Of a DNA stretch of 63,769 nt, positions 36,645 to 45,314 are shown piece by piece (positions within the stretch are counted from its first letter, which is position 1; every line of letters starts with the position of its first letter). The stretch covers positions 1 to 63,769 of the forward strand of contig JBAXHO010000002.1 in the NCBI GenBank assembly GCA_037138855.1, given 5' to 3'. A program made the position numbers and the translations under genes. Below the pieces are notes generated by a model that saw only the letters and a list, made by a program, of their open reading frames with translations, was not told the DNA's origin and made no database searches. This DNA comes from JBAXHO01 sp037138855. GTDB taxonomy: Bacteria > Patescibacteriota > Dojkabacteria > B142 > OLB20.

Positions 36645-37823
36645 TTACCCTAATTGTCCTCCCCAGATATAATCTTGAAAAGACTTATTTAAATTCTTAC
36701 CAACTAAAAAAACATTTTTCAATTGTAATTCACTAGCACGATTTTGTAATAATACTAAATCCTGATTGGTAGGTGTTTCCTTTGCCTCGATTGCAAAACT
36801 GGAATCCACAATAAAATCAATTTCCTTAGTGCGATTTTCAAAGTAATTTAACTGTTTCGAGTAAGCTAATTGGGAAGCAATGGCATTTTCAAACTTAGCT
36901 CCAGAAGAAACTATAGCATTCTGATTTAAAATACCATTATCAATGAAATATACCTTCTCCTGTTTCCTTGCTTGAACATCAGCTGAATAACTAAAAACTT
37001 CTACCAATTTTATCAAATATGTTTTGGACATAAACTCCAAATATGCATCAATGGTAATTCTGGAAATCCCTAGTACTGCTCCTAACTCAGTTGTATTTAG
37101 TTTAGAACCTACTCTAGCTGCAAGTAATTTTGCAAGTTTTCGAAACTCATCCAATGACTTGAAATCTGAAAGCGACTGTACATCCAAATTAATATATGAA
37201 CTATATGCATCTTCTAATAAAGCTTTCTTATCTGAAAGCTTAGCAGCTAAAACTACTTGAGGTAATCCGCCATATTCAATATATTCATCATAATAAGTCT
37301 GATATTTATTAAACATTTGTAAATTTAAAGAACCTGGATTAGTAAAATCAAATTCTGACTGGTAATTTATATCTTTAAATACTAAAAATTCAGAAAAAGT
37401 AAGTGGATACAGTTCAAAAATAATTTTACGACCAGCCAAAGATTCAGAAAAAAGATTTTTTAAATAATATGAACTTGATCCAGATAAAATAAATTTCACT
37501 GGATAAGTATCCTGAAGATATTTAACGATACTTGGTAAATTTTTCACAAATTGAATTTCATCAATTGCAATATAGATTTGTTCTGCCAAATTCAGTCCCA
37601 AATTTCGAAATTCATTTAATAAAGCATCATAATCATTAATAGAAAAAAGATCCCGATTAGCTACATTTTCCAGATCAAAATAATATTTATTTTCTGAATT
37701 AATCTGGCTCAATAACCATTTTATTGTGGTAGTTTTCCCTACTCTCCTTGGACCAGTAATTACAATAGTTTGTGCGTCAGACAAATGCTCCTTGAGCCTC
37801 GCCCATATTTTGCGATTATACAT
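36645..37823 (-). CDS. AAA/DUF4143 family ATPase
   Basis: A 392-residue ATPase. The N-terminal AAA_14 domain has Walker A TGPRRVGKTTTI, Walker B YIAIDEIQFV and the sensor SGSSSYYLKNLFSESLAGR. A helical linker with a winged-helix-like section follows (LGAVLGISRITIDAYLEFM). The C-terminal DUF4143 domain (KVYFIDNGIL, FENAIASQL, EIDFIVDSSFAIEAKET) has a PD-(D/E)xK-like core. The family is frequent and uncharacterised; some members sit in mobile or toxin-antitoxin-like settings. ATG at 37823. A fragment of a different family member lies 100 nt upstream. Confidence 0.88.
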   Translation of the reverse strand: MYNRKIWARLKEHLSDAQTIVITGPRRVGKTTTIKWLLSQINSENKYYFDLENVANRDLFSINDYDALLNEFRNLGLNLAEQIYIAIDEIQFVKNLPSIVKYLQDTYPVKFILSGSSSYYLKNLFSESLAGRKIIFELYPLTFSEFLVFKDINYQSEFDFTNPGSLNLQMFNKYQTYYDEYIEYGGLPQVVLAAKLSDKKALLEDAYSSYINLDVQSLSDFKSLDEFRKLAKLLAARVGSKLNTTELGAVLGISRITIDAYLEFMSKTYLIKLVEVFSYSADVQARKQEKVYFIDNGILNQNAIVSSGAKFENAIASQLAYSKQLNYFENRTKEIDFIVDSSFAIEAKETPTNQDLVLLQNRASELQLKNVFLVGKNLNKSFQDYIWGGQLG

Positions 37824-37923
37824 AGTCAGTTATACGAAATTAATGTAAAATAGTATAGCACGCTATACAATAATGCACAATGTGCTTCAATTATTTTTAT
37901 TAATAAAACTGGAGTCACGTTTT

Positions 37924-38330
37924 TTAATTAGCTACATTCTCAATTGGGTCTTGAAGCAAAAAATCACAGATATTTTTTTGTACTTGAATCGGTAAAACAT
38001 CATAAAATCGCCGTTCATTTGTATTGACCAGAAAAGTAACTTTTTCTGAAATACTTTGATATTTTAAATAATCATTAACATCAAAATCATTTTTATACTT
38101 TACTTCATAATAGCTTTTATGATCTTTAAAATAAAAATCAATTTCCTGATCTTCAATAAAGGCATAATAAATCTGGGAATATTCTTTATAAATTGATAAT
38201 CTTCGTAACTGAAGATACACAGCATTCTCTGCTAAAATCCCAATTTTGATATTATTTGACTTGATACTAAGCACGCCAGTATCATTGAAATAATATTTAG
38301 GTTGCAATGATATTAATCGATATTTATTTC
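37924..38330 (-). pseudogene. Remnant of a second AAA/DUF4143 ATPase (C-terminal domain only)
   Basis: The reading frame codes for about 127 residues matching only the DUF4143 end: PKYYFNDTGVLSIKSNN, GILAENAVYLQLRRL, QEIDFYFKDHKSYYEVKY and a family-like C-terminus. The ATPase half is absent. The first usable start is a TTG at 38307, only 5 nt after the stop of the DUF167 gene, and the frame opens only about 20 nt earlier. It is diverged from the intact neighbour, so it is not a recent local duplicate. Confidence 0.75.
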
Positions 38331-38546
38331 CAAAATTTTAACTTTTGTATGTGCCCCACTTTTAATGCGAACTGTGCCCTGCATTACTCTGAAGTATTCA
38401 GCAGCAAGCCGAACAACAGAGAGGTTGGCTGCCCCTTTACTGGCAATAGCCTTCACTTTCGCCAGATAGCAATTTGGTCCAGATACATTATCTATCATAA
38501 AAGAATTCTCTTTTGCTCTCGTTTTAACTTTAACCTTGATGATCAT
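38313..38546 (-). CDS. DUF167 (YggU-family) protein
   Basis: A 77-residue small protein: MIIKVKVKTRAKENSFMIDN, then YLAKVKAIASKGAANLSVVRLAAEYF and VRIKSGAHTKVKILEI. This is the complete DUF167 pattern (VxPxAxx...G.ANxxxxxxLAxxF...vxixxGxxxRxKxxxI). Function unknown, possibly nucleic-acid related from its fold. Overlaps the MazG gene by 17 nt, so both are expressed together. Confidence 0.9.
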   Translation of the reverse strand: MIIKVKVKTRAKENSFMIDNVSGPNCYLAKVKAIASKGAANLSVVRLAAEYFRVMQGTVRIKSGAHTKVKILEINID

Positions 38547-38868
38547 TTTGTAAAGCAGCTAATTTCTCCAGCTTTCCCTGGTAACGTTTGAACGTATAAT
38601 TCATAGCTGCTACTAGATCAATATCTAGCTGGTTTGCCAACTCACAAACTGTAAAAAGTACATCGCCAAATTCTTCCTGGAGATCTGCATGATCTGCAAG
38701 AGCGGATTCACCGCTACCGGATTTACGATCTCCTAAATGAACTGTCAAGGCCTCACCAAGCTCTGCTACTTCTTCAACAAGGTGGACATACTGTACATAG
38801 TTTGACCAGTTAAATTTAAATTTCATTGCCACTTCGTGGACATCTTTTTGGAGTTGAGGGAGGTTCAT
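38530..38868 (-). CDS. MazG-like nucleotide pyrophosphohydrolase
   Basis: A 112-residue all-alpha hydrolase that would remove pyrophosphate from (d)NTPs. The metal-binding helices are VEEVAELGEAL (ExxE) and LQEEFGDVLFTVCEL (ExxD). Single-domain form, as in house-cleaning MazG-like enzymes. First gene of a short unit with DUF167. ATG at 38868. Confidence 0.88.
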   Translation of the reverse strand: MNLPQLQKDVHEVAMKFKFNWSNYVQYVHLVEEVAELGEALTVHLGDRKSGSGESALADHADLQEEFGDVLFTVCELANQLDIDLVAAMNYTFKRYQGKLEKLAALQNDHQG

Positions 38869-39250
38869 AGATAAATAGATAAAAAATAAAAATTAAAAGT
38901 TAGAAGTTAAGTATAATGTATCAAGTATCAGGTATAAAGTAGAGAATTGGTAGTTAGTAGCTGGTAGCTACAAAAATTAAAAAATATTAGTAAGTAAATT
39001 TGTACTTTCTGGATTGTAGCATGTGGTAATTATTTTTAAAACCTGACTAAATTCAACTTAGAATTTTTCCGAAAACACGTTACAATATCAAGCAAATTTT
39101 AGACTTAATCAAAAGAATTGATAAATTCCAGATTAGGGAAAAATTAAAAAAGACAGCTAAAAGCTGTTAAAAGTGAGTTATGCTTTGGCGGCAATTCTGT
39201 TATGATTATTTTTTAATAAGCTCCAATTAATCTTGTAAATAATTTTGGTA
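38869..39250. repeat. 382-nt gap with heptad units and a promoter
   Basis: No gene seen. 38895-38943: AAAAGTT AGAAGTT AAGTATA ATGTATC AAGTATC AGGTATA AAGTAGA; 38948-38968: TGGTAGT TAGTAGC TGGTAGC. Read on the minus strand these are the TGATAC/CTACTA types found elsewhere. The part from about 39000 on is plain AT-rich sequence ending in an extended -10 box at 39198. Confidence 0.75.
39198..39206 (+). promoter_or_regulatory. Extended -10 promoter TGTTATGAT
   Basis: The same nonamer as before the methylase gene (3480). It lies 44 nt before the ATG of the membrane glycosyltransferase-like gene. Confidence 0.45.
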
Positions 39251-40999
39251 ATGCAGCAAAATACCATACTTCAAGGTGTAAAAAATTTGACTAAAAAAAT
39301 AAAGAAATGGCATTTAATAATGCTTTTTGGGTTAATTATTATAATGTTTGTAAACGGCACACCATTCTACTTTGGTGATGCTTATGGCTACTATCATCCA
39401 GCTAAAACTTTGGCGACACAAAACTCTCTGATAAGTGATACCATTCCTGAATACAAACCATATGCAGGGCATGGCGTGGTGATTCGTCAGGATGGCCAAG
39501 CAGCCAGTTTTTATCCACCTGGTACAGCTATTCTCTGGTATCCCTTTCTCAAAGTAGCCAGTTTTTTTGACTCCGGGACAATTTATACCAATTATTTTAA
39601 AGCATTCAATGGTCACTCTTTGGCTGATGGGCTGGCAGTACTCGCTGCATCCACGTTCTATACTTATGCTGCAATTCTACTTTTAGAAAAATTATTACGC
39701 CAAAAAGGATTTTCTTTAAAAGTTTCTTTAATCGCCATTAGCAGTGCCTACTTTGTCACCTTTGCCTTTAGTTATGTCACAGAACAACCGGGTTATGCTC
39801 ATCCCTATGAAATTTTTGCCTTCACGCTATTTTTATTCTTGCTGGAAAAATTTCGCAAGACATTATCCAATAAGGTGGCAATTGGAGTCGGTTTCGCAGC
39901 TGCCATGCTTGTCACCATCCGCAGCGTCGATTTTGTGCTATTTCTCCCGATGCTGATTGTCATGCTGAAATATTGGAAAAAAGCACCCTGGTTTATTCTC
40001 GGTACGCTGCCATTTATCGGATTTCTTTTTTACTATAATTATCAAAGTTATGGCAATATTTTGGCCACCGGTTACCAGGCACTAGGTGGGCAGAACTTCA
40101 ATTTCCGACAATTCAAGTTATTCCAGTTATTATTCTCAGATTTTCGTGGTCTTTTCATCTGGTCACCAGCAGTTTTACTTGCGTTATTTGCAATCTGGAA
40201 GAAAAGCCGTACCAGCTGGAATATCTGTATTTATGCACTGCCACCTTTATTTTTAATTTTAATCTATTGTTTCTGGCCAGTCTGGTGGGCTGGTGATAGT
40301 ATCGGGGCGCGATTTTTTATTGTTCTTTTACCAATCGTTGCTTATGGTTTAGCGTTACTTTTTCAAAATTACCAGACTCAAAAAAACAAATGGCTACTCG
40401 TCATAGTAATTGCAACGATTAGCTATTCTATGTTGCTCGGGCTATTACAACGTTTTTCACCAACGAATCGCTTGAGCGCTTCTGATTCCCCAAAAGCGCT
40501 CCATTTCAAATCAGAAAATATTGATCCTCAGGATCTCGCTTCTCCCCTGGATATGCTGCGCTACCAGAAAACATTAATTACCAACGCTCAATCACTTTCT
40601 GACTACTACCAGCAGTTACAAAAAGGTTTTAACGGTGGCCGCAGTTTACTATTGATTTCTTTAGGAATGACTAATCCTTTAGCCATAGCGAAGGTTGAAA
40701 ATATTGATAAAATTGAATTAAATTATTTAGCCAATCCCGGCAGTAAAAAATCATCAGGCAATTTGGATTTATATTTTCAAAATAAAGATTATTATTTAGA
40801 GTTTGCCAATGTCGATTTTTCTCAAAACCATTCTTATCTAATAGATTGCAGTAGCGAGTTTTGTCAAACAATACCAACTGCCAATATTATCCATGTGAAT
40901 AAAATGATTGAACCAGACCAATATCAGGAAGTGACAGGTCATATCAAGATTTATTTGGAAGGAGAAGAAAAAATCAGGATTGCTAATGATAAGCTGTAG
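39251..40999 (+). CDS. Polytopic membrane protein, GT-C glycosyltransferase-like
   Basis: A 582-residue protein with about ten to twelve transmembrane helices in residues 20-410 and a soluble C-terminal part (about 410-582). After the first helix comes GTPFYFGDAYGYYHPAKTLA, an acidic loop in the place where GT-C enzymes (dolichyl-phosphate-mannose-type and ArnT-like) carry their catalytic Asp; FYPPGTAILWYPFL follows as in many such proteins. It may add a sugar to a lipid- or protein-linked acceptor outside the membrane. ATG at 39251, six nt after an in-frame TTG. The GT-C call is from topology and one loop. Confidence 0.6.
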   Translation: MQQNTILQGVKNLTKKIKKWHLIMLFGLIIIMFVNGTPFYFGDAYGYYHPAKTLATQNSLISDTIPEYKPYAGHGVVIRQDGQAASFYPPGTAILWYPFLKVASFFDSGTIYTNYFKAFNGHSLADGLAVLAASTFYTYAAILLLEKLLRQKGFSLKVSLIAISSAYFVTFAFSYVTEQPGYAHPYEIFAFTLFLFLLEKFRKTLSNKVAIGVGFAAAMLVTIRSVDFVLFLPMLIVMLKYWKKAPWFILGTLPFIGFLFYYNYQSYGNILATGYQALGGQNFNFRQFKLFQLLFSDFRGLFIWSPAVLLALFAIWKKSRTSWNICIYALPPLFLILIYCFWPVWWAGDSIGARFFIVLLPIVAYGLALLFQNYQTQKNKWLLVIVIATISYSMLLGLLQRFSPTNRLSASDSPKALHFKSENIDPQDLASPLDMLRYQKTLITNAQSLSDYYQQLQKGFNGGRSLLLISLGMTNPLAIAKVENIDKIELNYLANPGSKKSSGNLDLYFQNKDYYLEFANVDFSQNHSYLIDCSSEFCQTIPTANIIHVNKMIEPDQYQEVTGHIKIYLEGEEKIRIANDKL

Positions 41000-41002
41000 A
41001 AT

Positions 41003-41051
41003 CGAATCTCGAATCTCGAATCTCGAATCTCGAATCTCGAATCTCGAATCT
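41003..41051 (+). repeat. Perfect heptad array CGAATCT x7
   Basis: Seven identical units, beginning 4 nt after the previous stop codon. It shows that the 7-nt period is not tied to the TGATAC sequence. Confidence 0.95.
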
Positions 41052-41097
41052 CGAAAAAAAATTATAGTTACAGGAAAAGTTATATCAAATTTACTTC

Positions 41098-41132
41098 CGA
41101 AATTCGAAATGCGAGTTTCGAAATTCGATTTT
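41098..41132 (+). repeat. Diverged heptad array (CGAAATT type)
   Basis: CGAAATT CGAAATG CGAGTTT CGAAATT CGATTTT: five units with substitutions but no length change, in front of tRNA-Leu. Confidence 0.8.
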
Positions 41133-41195
41133 CCATTTTCTGTTTTCCGATCTTTTATATTATAATCAAAAAGTTACAACGTAATATTTCTTTTC

Positions 41196-41279
41196 GCTGA
41201 TGTGGTGAAATTGGTATACACGCTACGTTCAGGTCGTAGTGGGGGAAACCCTGTGAGAGTTCAACTCTCTCCATCAGCA
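41196..41279 (+). tRNA. tRNA-Leu (anticodon CAG)
   Basis: Acceptor GCTGATG/CATCAGC, anticodon loop TTCAGGT in stem ACG/CGT, long variable arm (TGGGGGAAACCCTGTGAG region), T loop TTCAACT, discriminator A. CCA not encoded. A TATAAT box at 41161-41166 is its likely promoter. Confidence 0.93.
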
Positions 41280-41286
41280 TTTAGTA

Positions 41287-41321
41287 AAGTATCATGTATC
41301 AAGTATCATGTATCAAGTAGA
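41287..41321 (+). repeat. Heptad array (AAGTATC/ATGTATC)
   Basis: AAGTATC ATGTATC AAGTATC ATGTATC AAGTAGA between two tRNA genes. On the minus strand this is the GATACTT/GATACAT type. A further CGAAATG-type array (CGAAATG CCAAATA CGAACTG CGAAATG) lies at 41367-41394. Confidence 0.85.
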
Positions 41322-41402
41322 GAAAATTCAGTTAAGCTAAATCGCATTTCCTCATAGTTTCTTACCCGAAATGCCAAATACGAACTGCGAAATGCGTACT
41401 CA

Positions 41403-41475
41403 CGGGATATAGTTCAATTGGTAGAATGTACGTTTCGGGTACGTATGGTTCCCGGTTCGAGTCCGGGTATCCCGA
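41403..41475 (+). tRNA. tRNA-Pro (anticodon CGG)
   Basis: Acceptor CGGGATA/TATCCCG, D stem GTTC/GAAT, anticodon stem TACGT/ACGTA around loop TTCGGGT, T stem CCCGG/CCGGG with loop TTCGAGT, discriminator A. CCA not encoded. Confidence 0.93.
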
Positions 41476-41610
41476 TTTTTGAAAACAAAACTCCAGAAAG
41501 TATTGATAAATCATCGTTATCACGATGTGCACTAGATGTTACATCAAAATTCCCTCAAATTAATTATCACTCGGAAACCCTATTGCATGGGGCTTTCTTA
41601 TATGTAATTT

Positions 41611-41632
41611 TCGTTCAAGTCTCGTCGCCCCT
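41611..41632 (+). other. tRNA-3'-end-like fragment
   Basis: GTTCAAGTCTCGTCGCCCC fits a T loop (TTCAAGT), T-stem half and acceptor half of a tRNA, but no 5' half precedes it. The core TCTCGTCGCCCC recurs at 42913-42924. Possible attachment-site relic downstream of tRNA-Pro. Confidence 0.4.
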
Positions 41633-41675
41633 ACTTTGTTATTATTCTTCTATTAACTTATTAAGATTAATAAAA

Positions 41676-41966
41676 ATGGATAGAGACAAAGTTGAGAGAT
41701 ATTTGAAGAATTATAAATGTTTCGACGATAATCAATCTGAAGAAAAGATTATGGAATGGCTTAAAACTAAAATTTCAGAAGGCAAGTATCCAAATTTAAA
41801 GAATTATACTCAAGAACAACTTGAAAAGTATGTCAGATTTATTAAGCCATATATTAATATACAGTTAAGAACGGCAAATAATATTGTTAAAGGGAGGATA
41901 TCAGAAAAGTTATTAAATGATTTGAAAGAATCAGTTCTTAGGGTTAAATCAAAACAAAAGAATTAA
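41676..41966 (+). CDS. Small protein of unknown function
   Basis: A 96-residue charged, helical protein (MDRDKVERYLKNYKCFDDNQ...). I do not recognise it. The frame is open back into tRNA-Pro, but the upstream part codes for nothing sensible, so I start at the ATG at 41676. It lies in the stretch flanked by tRNA-like fragments, which suggests it is accessory DNA. Confidence 0.5.
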   Translation: MDRDKVERYLKNYKCFDDNQSEEKIMEWLKTKISEGKYPNLKNYTQEQLEKYVRFIKPYINIQLRTANNIVKGRISEKLLNDLKESVLRVKSKQKN

Positions 41967-42045
41967 ACCTGTATGTATAATATGAATCGCTTCGCAAAAG
42001 TTAATTATGATGTTAATATTATGTTTAAAGTTAAACATTAAAAAT

Positions 42046-42813
42046 ATGAATAGAAATTATAAAACAATATTAATTACAGGTGCATCTTCTGGATTTGGAA
42101 AAGCAACGGCAGAAGTCCTTGCAAAAGAGGGTTACAAATTGATTCTAATTGCTAGAAGAATAGAGAACCTAAAGAAAATCAAATCTAAGCTTGGATCAAA
42201 TTGCCTTGTCTATAATGTTGATGTAACTGATAAAAATGCAGTAACAAACTTATTTACAAACTTTCCTGATGATTTCAAGGATATCGATATACTTATTAAT
42301 AATGCGGGTTTAGCTGCTGGGCTCGATTTAGCACAGGATTCCTCTTTAGAGGACTGGGAGGCTATGATTAATACAAATAATTTAGGTCTCGTTTACTGTA
42401 CACATTTTGCATTACAAGTTATGAAGATAAGGAATTCAGGTTTAATTATTAATATTGGTTCTGTAGCTGCAAGTGCACCGTATCCCAAAGGAAATGTATA
42501 TGGAGCAACAAAGGCATTTGTTAGACAGTTTTCTCGAAATCTACGAGCCGATTTAATTGGAACTAATATTAAAGTTTCAAATATTGAACCAGGTATGGCA
42601 GAGACTGAATTTTCAATTGTTAGATTCAAAGGTGATATAGAGAAGGCAAATAAGTTATACGAAAATACAAGGTTTCTAAAAGCAGAGGATATTGCAAACA
42701 CAATCAAATGGATAATTGATCAGCCGGAGAATGTTAACATTGATAATATTGAAATAATGCCTATCGACCAAACATTTGGAGGATTAGTAATACATAGAAC
42801 TAATCCTAAATAG
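42046..42813 (+). CDS. Short-chain dehydrogenase/reductase (YdfG-like)
   Basis: A 255-residue NAD(P)-dependent oxidoreductase. ILITGASSGFGKATAEVLA is the TGxxxGxG cofactor motif, DILINNAGLAAG the NNAG motif, IINIGSVAASAPYPKGNVYGATKAFV gives the catalytic Ser, Tyr and Lys (YxxxK), and VSNIEPGMAETEF follows. It is closest in pattern to YdfG-type 3-hydroxy acid (serine/threonine) dehydrogenases. ATG at 42046 chosen from family length; the earlier in-frame ATG at 42007 would add 13 residues. Located in the accessory stretch after tRNA-Pro. Confidence 0.9.
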   Translation: MNRNYKTILITGASSGFGKATAEVLAKEGYKLILIARRIENLKKIKSKLGSNCLVYNVDVTDKNAVTNLFTNFPDDFKDIDILINNAGLAAGLDLAQDSSLEDWEAMINTNNLGLVYCTHFALQVMKIRNSGLIINIGSVAASAPYPKGNVYGATKAFVRQFSRNLRADLIGTNIKVSNIEPGMAETEFSIVRFKGDIEKANKLYENTRFLKAEDIANTIKWIIDQPENVNIDNIEIMPIDQTFGGLVIHRTNPK

Positions 42814-42904
42814 TTAGTGGACATAATTCTGATATAAATTTCCACTTAGTTTCAAGTTCGGAAATATGTTCCCAAACTATCTCAAATAACTTACCAATCC
42901 GTTC

Positions 42905-42930
42905 GTAACTAATCTCGTCGCCCCAAAAAA
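42905..42930 (+). other. Second tRNA-3'-end-like fragment
   Basis: Contains TCTCGTCGCCCC followed by A, identical over 12 nt to 41620-41631. It separates the SDR gene from cutA. Confidence 0.35.
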
Positions 42931-43011
42931 GACAAATCCGGTTCTCCCGACTAGACAGTCTGGATTATCTGAGAGTAAACTGTTAATGAATTAAATTTAC
43001 CAATAACTATT

Positions 43012-43365
43012 ATGAATTTCAAAACAAGTGACGATTATATGATTTTGGTATATGTTACCTGTGATTCTGTCGAACAGGCAGAAAGCATTGGTAAGGAAAT
43101 TATGAAAAAGCATTTATGTGCATGTGTAAATATCTTCAAGGAAATGCAGTCGATGTTTTTTTGGCCACCGAAATCTGAAAAAATTGATAAAAGCAAAGAA
43201 GTCGTTTTGATTCTTAAAAGTTTAAAATCAAAGTTTCCAGAAATTGAAGCAGAAATAACAAAACTGCACTCCTATGATGTGCCATGTATACTTGCCTTGC
43301 CAGTAGTTTCCGTTTCAGATAAATATTTGGCTTGGATAAAAGGGGAAATGGCAGTTTCGGATTAA
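43012..43365 (+). CDS. cutA: CutA1 divalent-cation tolerance protein
   Basis: A 117-residue member of the trimeric CutA1 family: MILVYVTCDSVEQAESIGKEI, HLCACVNIFKEMQSMFFW, KEVVLILKSL and ELHSYDVPCILALPVVSVSDKYLAWI-like (here KLHSYDVPCILALPVV). The core is complete and the Cys in CACVN is the conserved one. It is linked to copper/divalent ion tolerance in E. coli, though its biochemical role is unsettled. It sits alone between two tRNA-3'-end-like fragments. Confidence 0.92.
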   Translation: MNFKTSDDYMILVYVTCDSVEQAESIGKEIMKKHLCACVNIFKEMQSMFFWPPKSEKIDKSKEVVLILKSLKSKFPEIEAEITKLHSYDVPCILALPVVSVSDKYLAWIKGEMAVSD

Positions 43366-43437
43366 GGAATTATAATTATCCAAAGAATTTAAATGCTTTA
43401 CAATTAAAAATATTACTAAATAGGTAACTCTCAGCTG

Positions 43438-43460
43438 AAGAGTCCCCGGTATCCCCCCAA
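43438..43460 (+). other. Third tRNA-3'-end-like fragment
   Basis: GAGTCCCCGGTATCCCCCC resembles the 3' end of tRNA-Pro (GAGTCCGGGTATCCCG at 41459-41474) with small insertions. It may mark the far end of an inserted segment. Confidence 0.35.
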
Positions 43461-43530
43461 AAGCTCATCAGGATAATTGCCACTTATTTCAATATTCTTC
43501 TTCTCAAATTAGAACTCAAGTAATTAGAGA

Positions 43531-44172
43531 TTAAAAAAGTGTCCATAACAAAAGTGCTGCTAATGTATATGCTCCTAAATGAATTATATAGTTGTATATA
43601 GAACCATTTTTCACTTTTAAAATCAGATATGGGAATACAACCGAGAAGATTAACGCAACAAGCGTATAGCCAAGACCAACAAGTAGATTTGTTTTAAAAA
43701 TTTGAAAAATATGAATAATCCCAAAACCGAAAATAAAAATTGTGGTGATCGATTTAGCTTTTAGTTTAAGTTCCGCAAGTCTTGTAACCAATAATGTAAT
43801 CAATAATTGCTGAACAAAGACGTCAATTGGTTTAGCCCAAATGAAATAATTGTTTAGTAAAAGAAAAGATGATCCTGTCGTACTAAAAGGCCAAAGAGGT
43901 CTTTTGATATAAAACAGGATAAGATAGGAGGCTGTGAAATGAATAGTTAATGATAGCAACAAAAATAATAGCCAGGTTTTATCAAGTTTTTGGTAAATTT
44001 GCATAAATGTATGACTAAAACAAAGAATAATTATCAATGCCACTAAACTTAAAAATATTATGTTTAGTATGTAATTATCCATTGTAATTATTTGGCTCGA
44101 TGTTAATGAAATAATACCAAAAACACTGGCAAATATTACCGTTGTAAATATTACTTTATATTTCATATTCAT
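43531..44172 (-). CDS. Polytopic membrane protein, possibly degenerate CPBP/Abi family
   Basis: A 213-residue protein with about six transmembrane helices. The pattern PIDVFVQQLLITLLVTRL...GFGIIHIFQ...VFPYLILKVKNGSIYNYIIHLGAY lines up with the CPBP intramembrane protease layout (EExxxR, FxxxH, then a C-terminal His). The two glutamates are Gln-Gln here and only the later His positions remain. If homologous it is probably not a protease. No signal from neighbours. Confidence 0.5.
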   Translation of the reverse strand: MNMKYKVIFTTVIFASVFGIISLTSSQIITMDNYILNIIFLSLVALIIILCFSHTFMQIYQKLDKTWLLFLLLSLTIHFTASYLILFYIKRPLWPFSTTGSSFLLLNNYFIWAKPIDVFVQQLLITLLVTRLAELKLKAKSITTIFIFGFGIIHIFQIFKTNLLVGLGYTLVALIFSVVFPYLILKVKNGSIYNYIIHLGAYTLAALLLWTLF

Positions 44173-44370
44173 TAAATTAAAACATAATCTAGTTATTCTA
44201 CACCCTTTTATCCAAAAAGAAACACGAGAAGCCTTCTACAATTTGGATTATTTATAATATTTTTGGGATTTAAGATTAAAGCAATTGTTCATCAATAATC
44301 ATTTAATTTATAGTAGAATTAAAAGATTAAAAAGCCAATTTATTATTTTGCAAAAAATTTATATCAAAAC

Positions 44371-44913
44371 ATGCATAAAAAATTATTAATTGTAATTATA
44401 ATGTTATTTTCAATTACAACATTCTTATTTGTAGTTTTAATCTGGACAGGAATTCTCGGTTTCCAGACTCCATGTGGCTGGAAAAATGGTCATTTATTAT
44501 TGACTCCAACCAAAGAACTAACATGCCATTGCCTGGGATTAACTGATATTCTTTCTACTTCATACAATGACAGATCTTTCTGCACTGGTATTAATATTTC
44601 ATACAACAAATTAAGCACATTTCATAATAATGAAAGCGGGATCATCTATTCCAAGGAAACAAAATATACATTGTCTGTAAATATTAAGTCTGCACCCCTA
44701 GGAAACAATTTATCCAATATTCAAATCGGACTTTATAACGAAAAAAATAAGCTACTTTCCAGTACTACCAGCGACAGTAATGGAATCGCCAGTTTTTATC
44801 TTCCCACCGGGACATATATTCTCAAACCTGTTTCCGGATATAGCGGAATACAGACAGTAACAGTTAGTGAAAACCTACAAACTAAATTAGAGGTTCTCCC
44901 AATATTGAACTAA
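44371..44913 (+). CDS. Anchored protein with a prealbumin-like domain
   Basis: A 180-residue exported protein: N-terminal helix (LLIVIIMLFSITTFLFVVLIW), a Cys-rich middle (PCGWKNGHLLL, LTCHCLG, FCTG) and a C-terminal domain (about 95-178) with IQIGLYNEKNKLLSSTTSDSNGIASFYLPTGTYILKP, the Gly-Thr-Tyr turn of Cna-B/carboxypeptidase-regulatory-like folds. The Cys pattern suggests disulfides, in line with the VKOR in this genome. Probably surface structural; the function is not known. A TTGTTC/TATAGT pair with 18-nt spacing lies upstream. Confidence 0.6.
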   Translation: MHKKLLIVIIMLFSITTFLFVVLIWTGILGFQTPCGWKNGHLLLTPTKELTCHCLGLTDILSTSYNDRSFCTGINISYNKLSTFHNNESGIIYSKETKYTLSVNIKSAPLGNNLSNIQIGLYNEKNKLLSSTTSDSNGIASFYLPTGTYILKPVSGYSGIQTVTVSENLQTKLEVLPILN

Positions 44914-44934
44914 AATTTTTTATTTAATTAAATC

Positions 44935-45306
44935 ATGCGCACAAAAGTTGAATTCACTTATACTGCTCCAGATTTCTGGGAGAAAGTTTCCAAATGGGAA
45001 AGCAATACAGGTTGGAATTTAGAGCAAAAAGCAGCAAACTCCCGACTTTATCAGAAAAAATTTTTATTATCCGGTCCCAAATCAAAGATTCAAATTGATC
45101 ATCAAGACGGCAAAGTAACTGTTGCTGCTTGGTTAGAATCAAATAAAATCATCCGCTTACTAGGATTAGCATCAGGATCAGAAGTTGGAGTAGATACAGC
45201 CAATAAATCACTAATTGATAATTTTGTTGGTGTTTTGCCTAAAATGAATACAAGGTCTGCCCTGAATACTCTACTTGAGAAGTTTAATCAAGAGCAGATT
45301 AGATAA
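44935..45306 (+). CDS. Cytoplasmic protein of unknown function
   Basis: A 123-residue soluble protein (FTYTAPDFWEKVSKWESNTGW...). A WxxxxGW-containing start is followed by strands and an amphipathic end. I recognise no family. It follows the previous gene by 21 nt and is probably co-transcribed. Confidence 0.55.
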   Translation: MRTKVEFTYTAPDFWEKVSKWESNTGWNLEQKAANSRLYQKKFLLSGPKSKIQIDHQDGKVTVAAWLESNKIIRLLGLASGSEVGVDTANKSLIDNFVGVLPKMNTRSALNTLLEKFNQEQIR

Positions 45307-45314
45307 ACTGAATT

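Noticed and set aside
38307..38591. Plus-strand ORF opposite DUF167
   Set aside because: Shadow of the DUF167 and MazG genes, which have clear family motifs on the minus strand.
41418..41675. N-terminal extension of the 96-residue protein through tRNA-Pro
   Set aside because: The frame is open by chance; it runs through the tRNA T arm and a tRNA-like fragment and resembles no protein.
43531..44172. Active CPBP intramembrane protease
   Set aside because: The EExxxR motif is replaced by QQ; only the general layout is similar.
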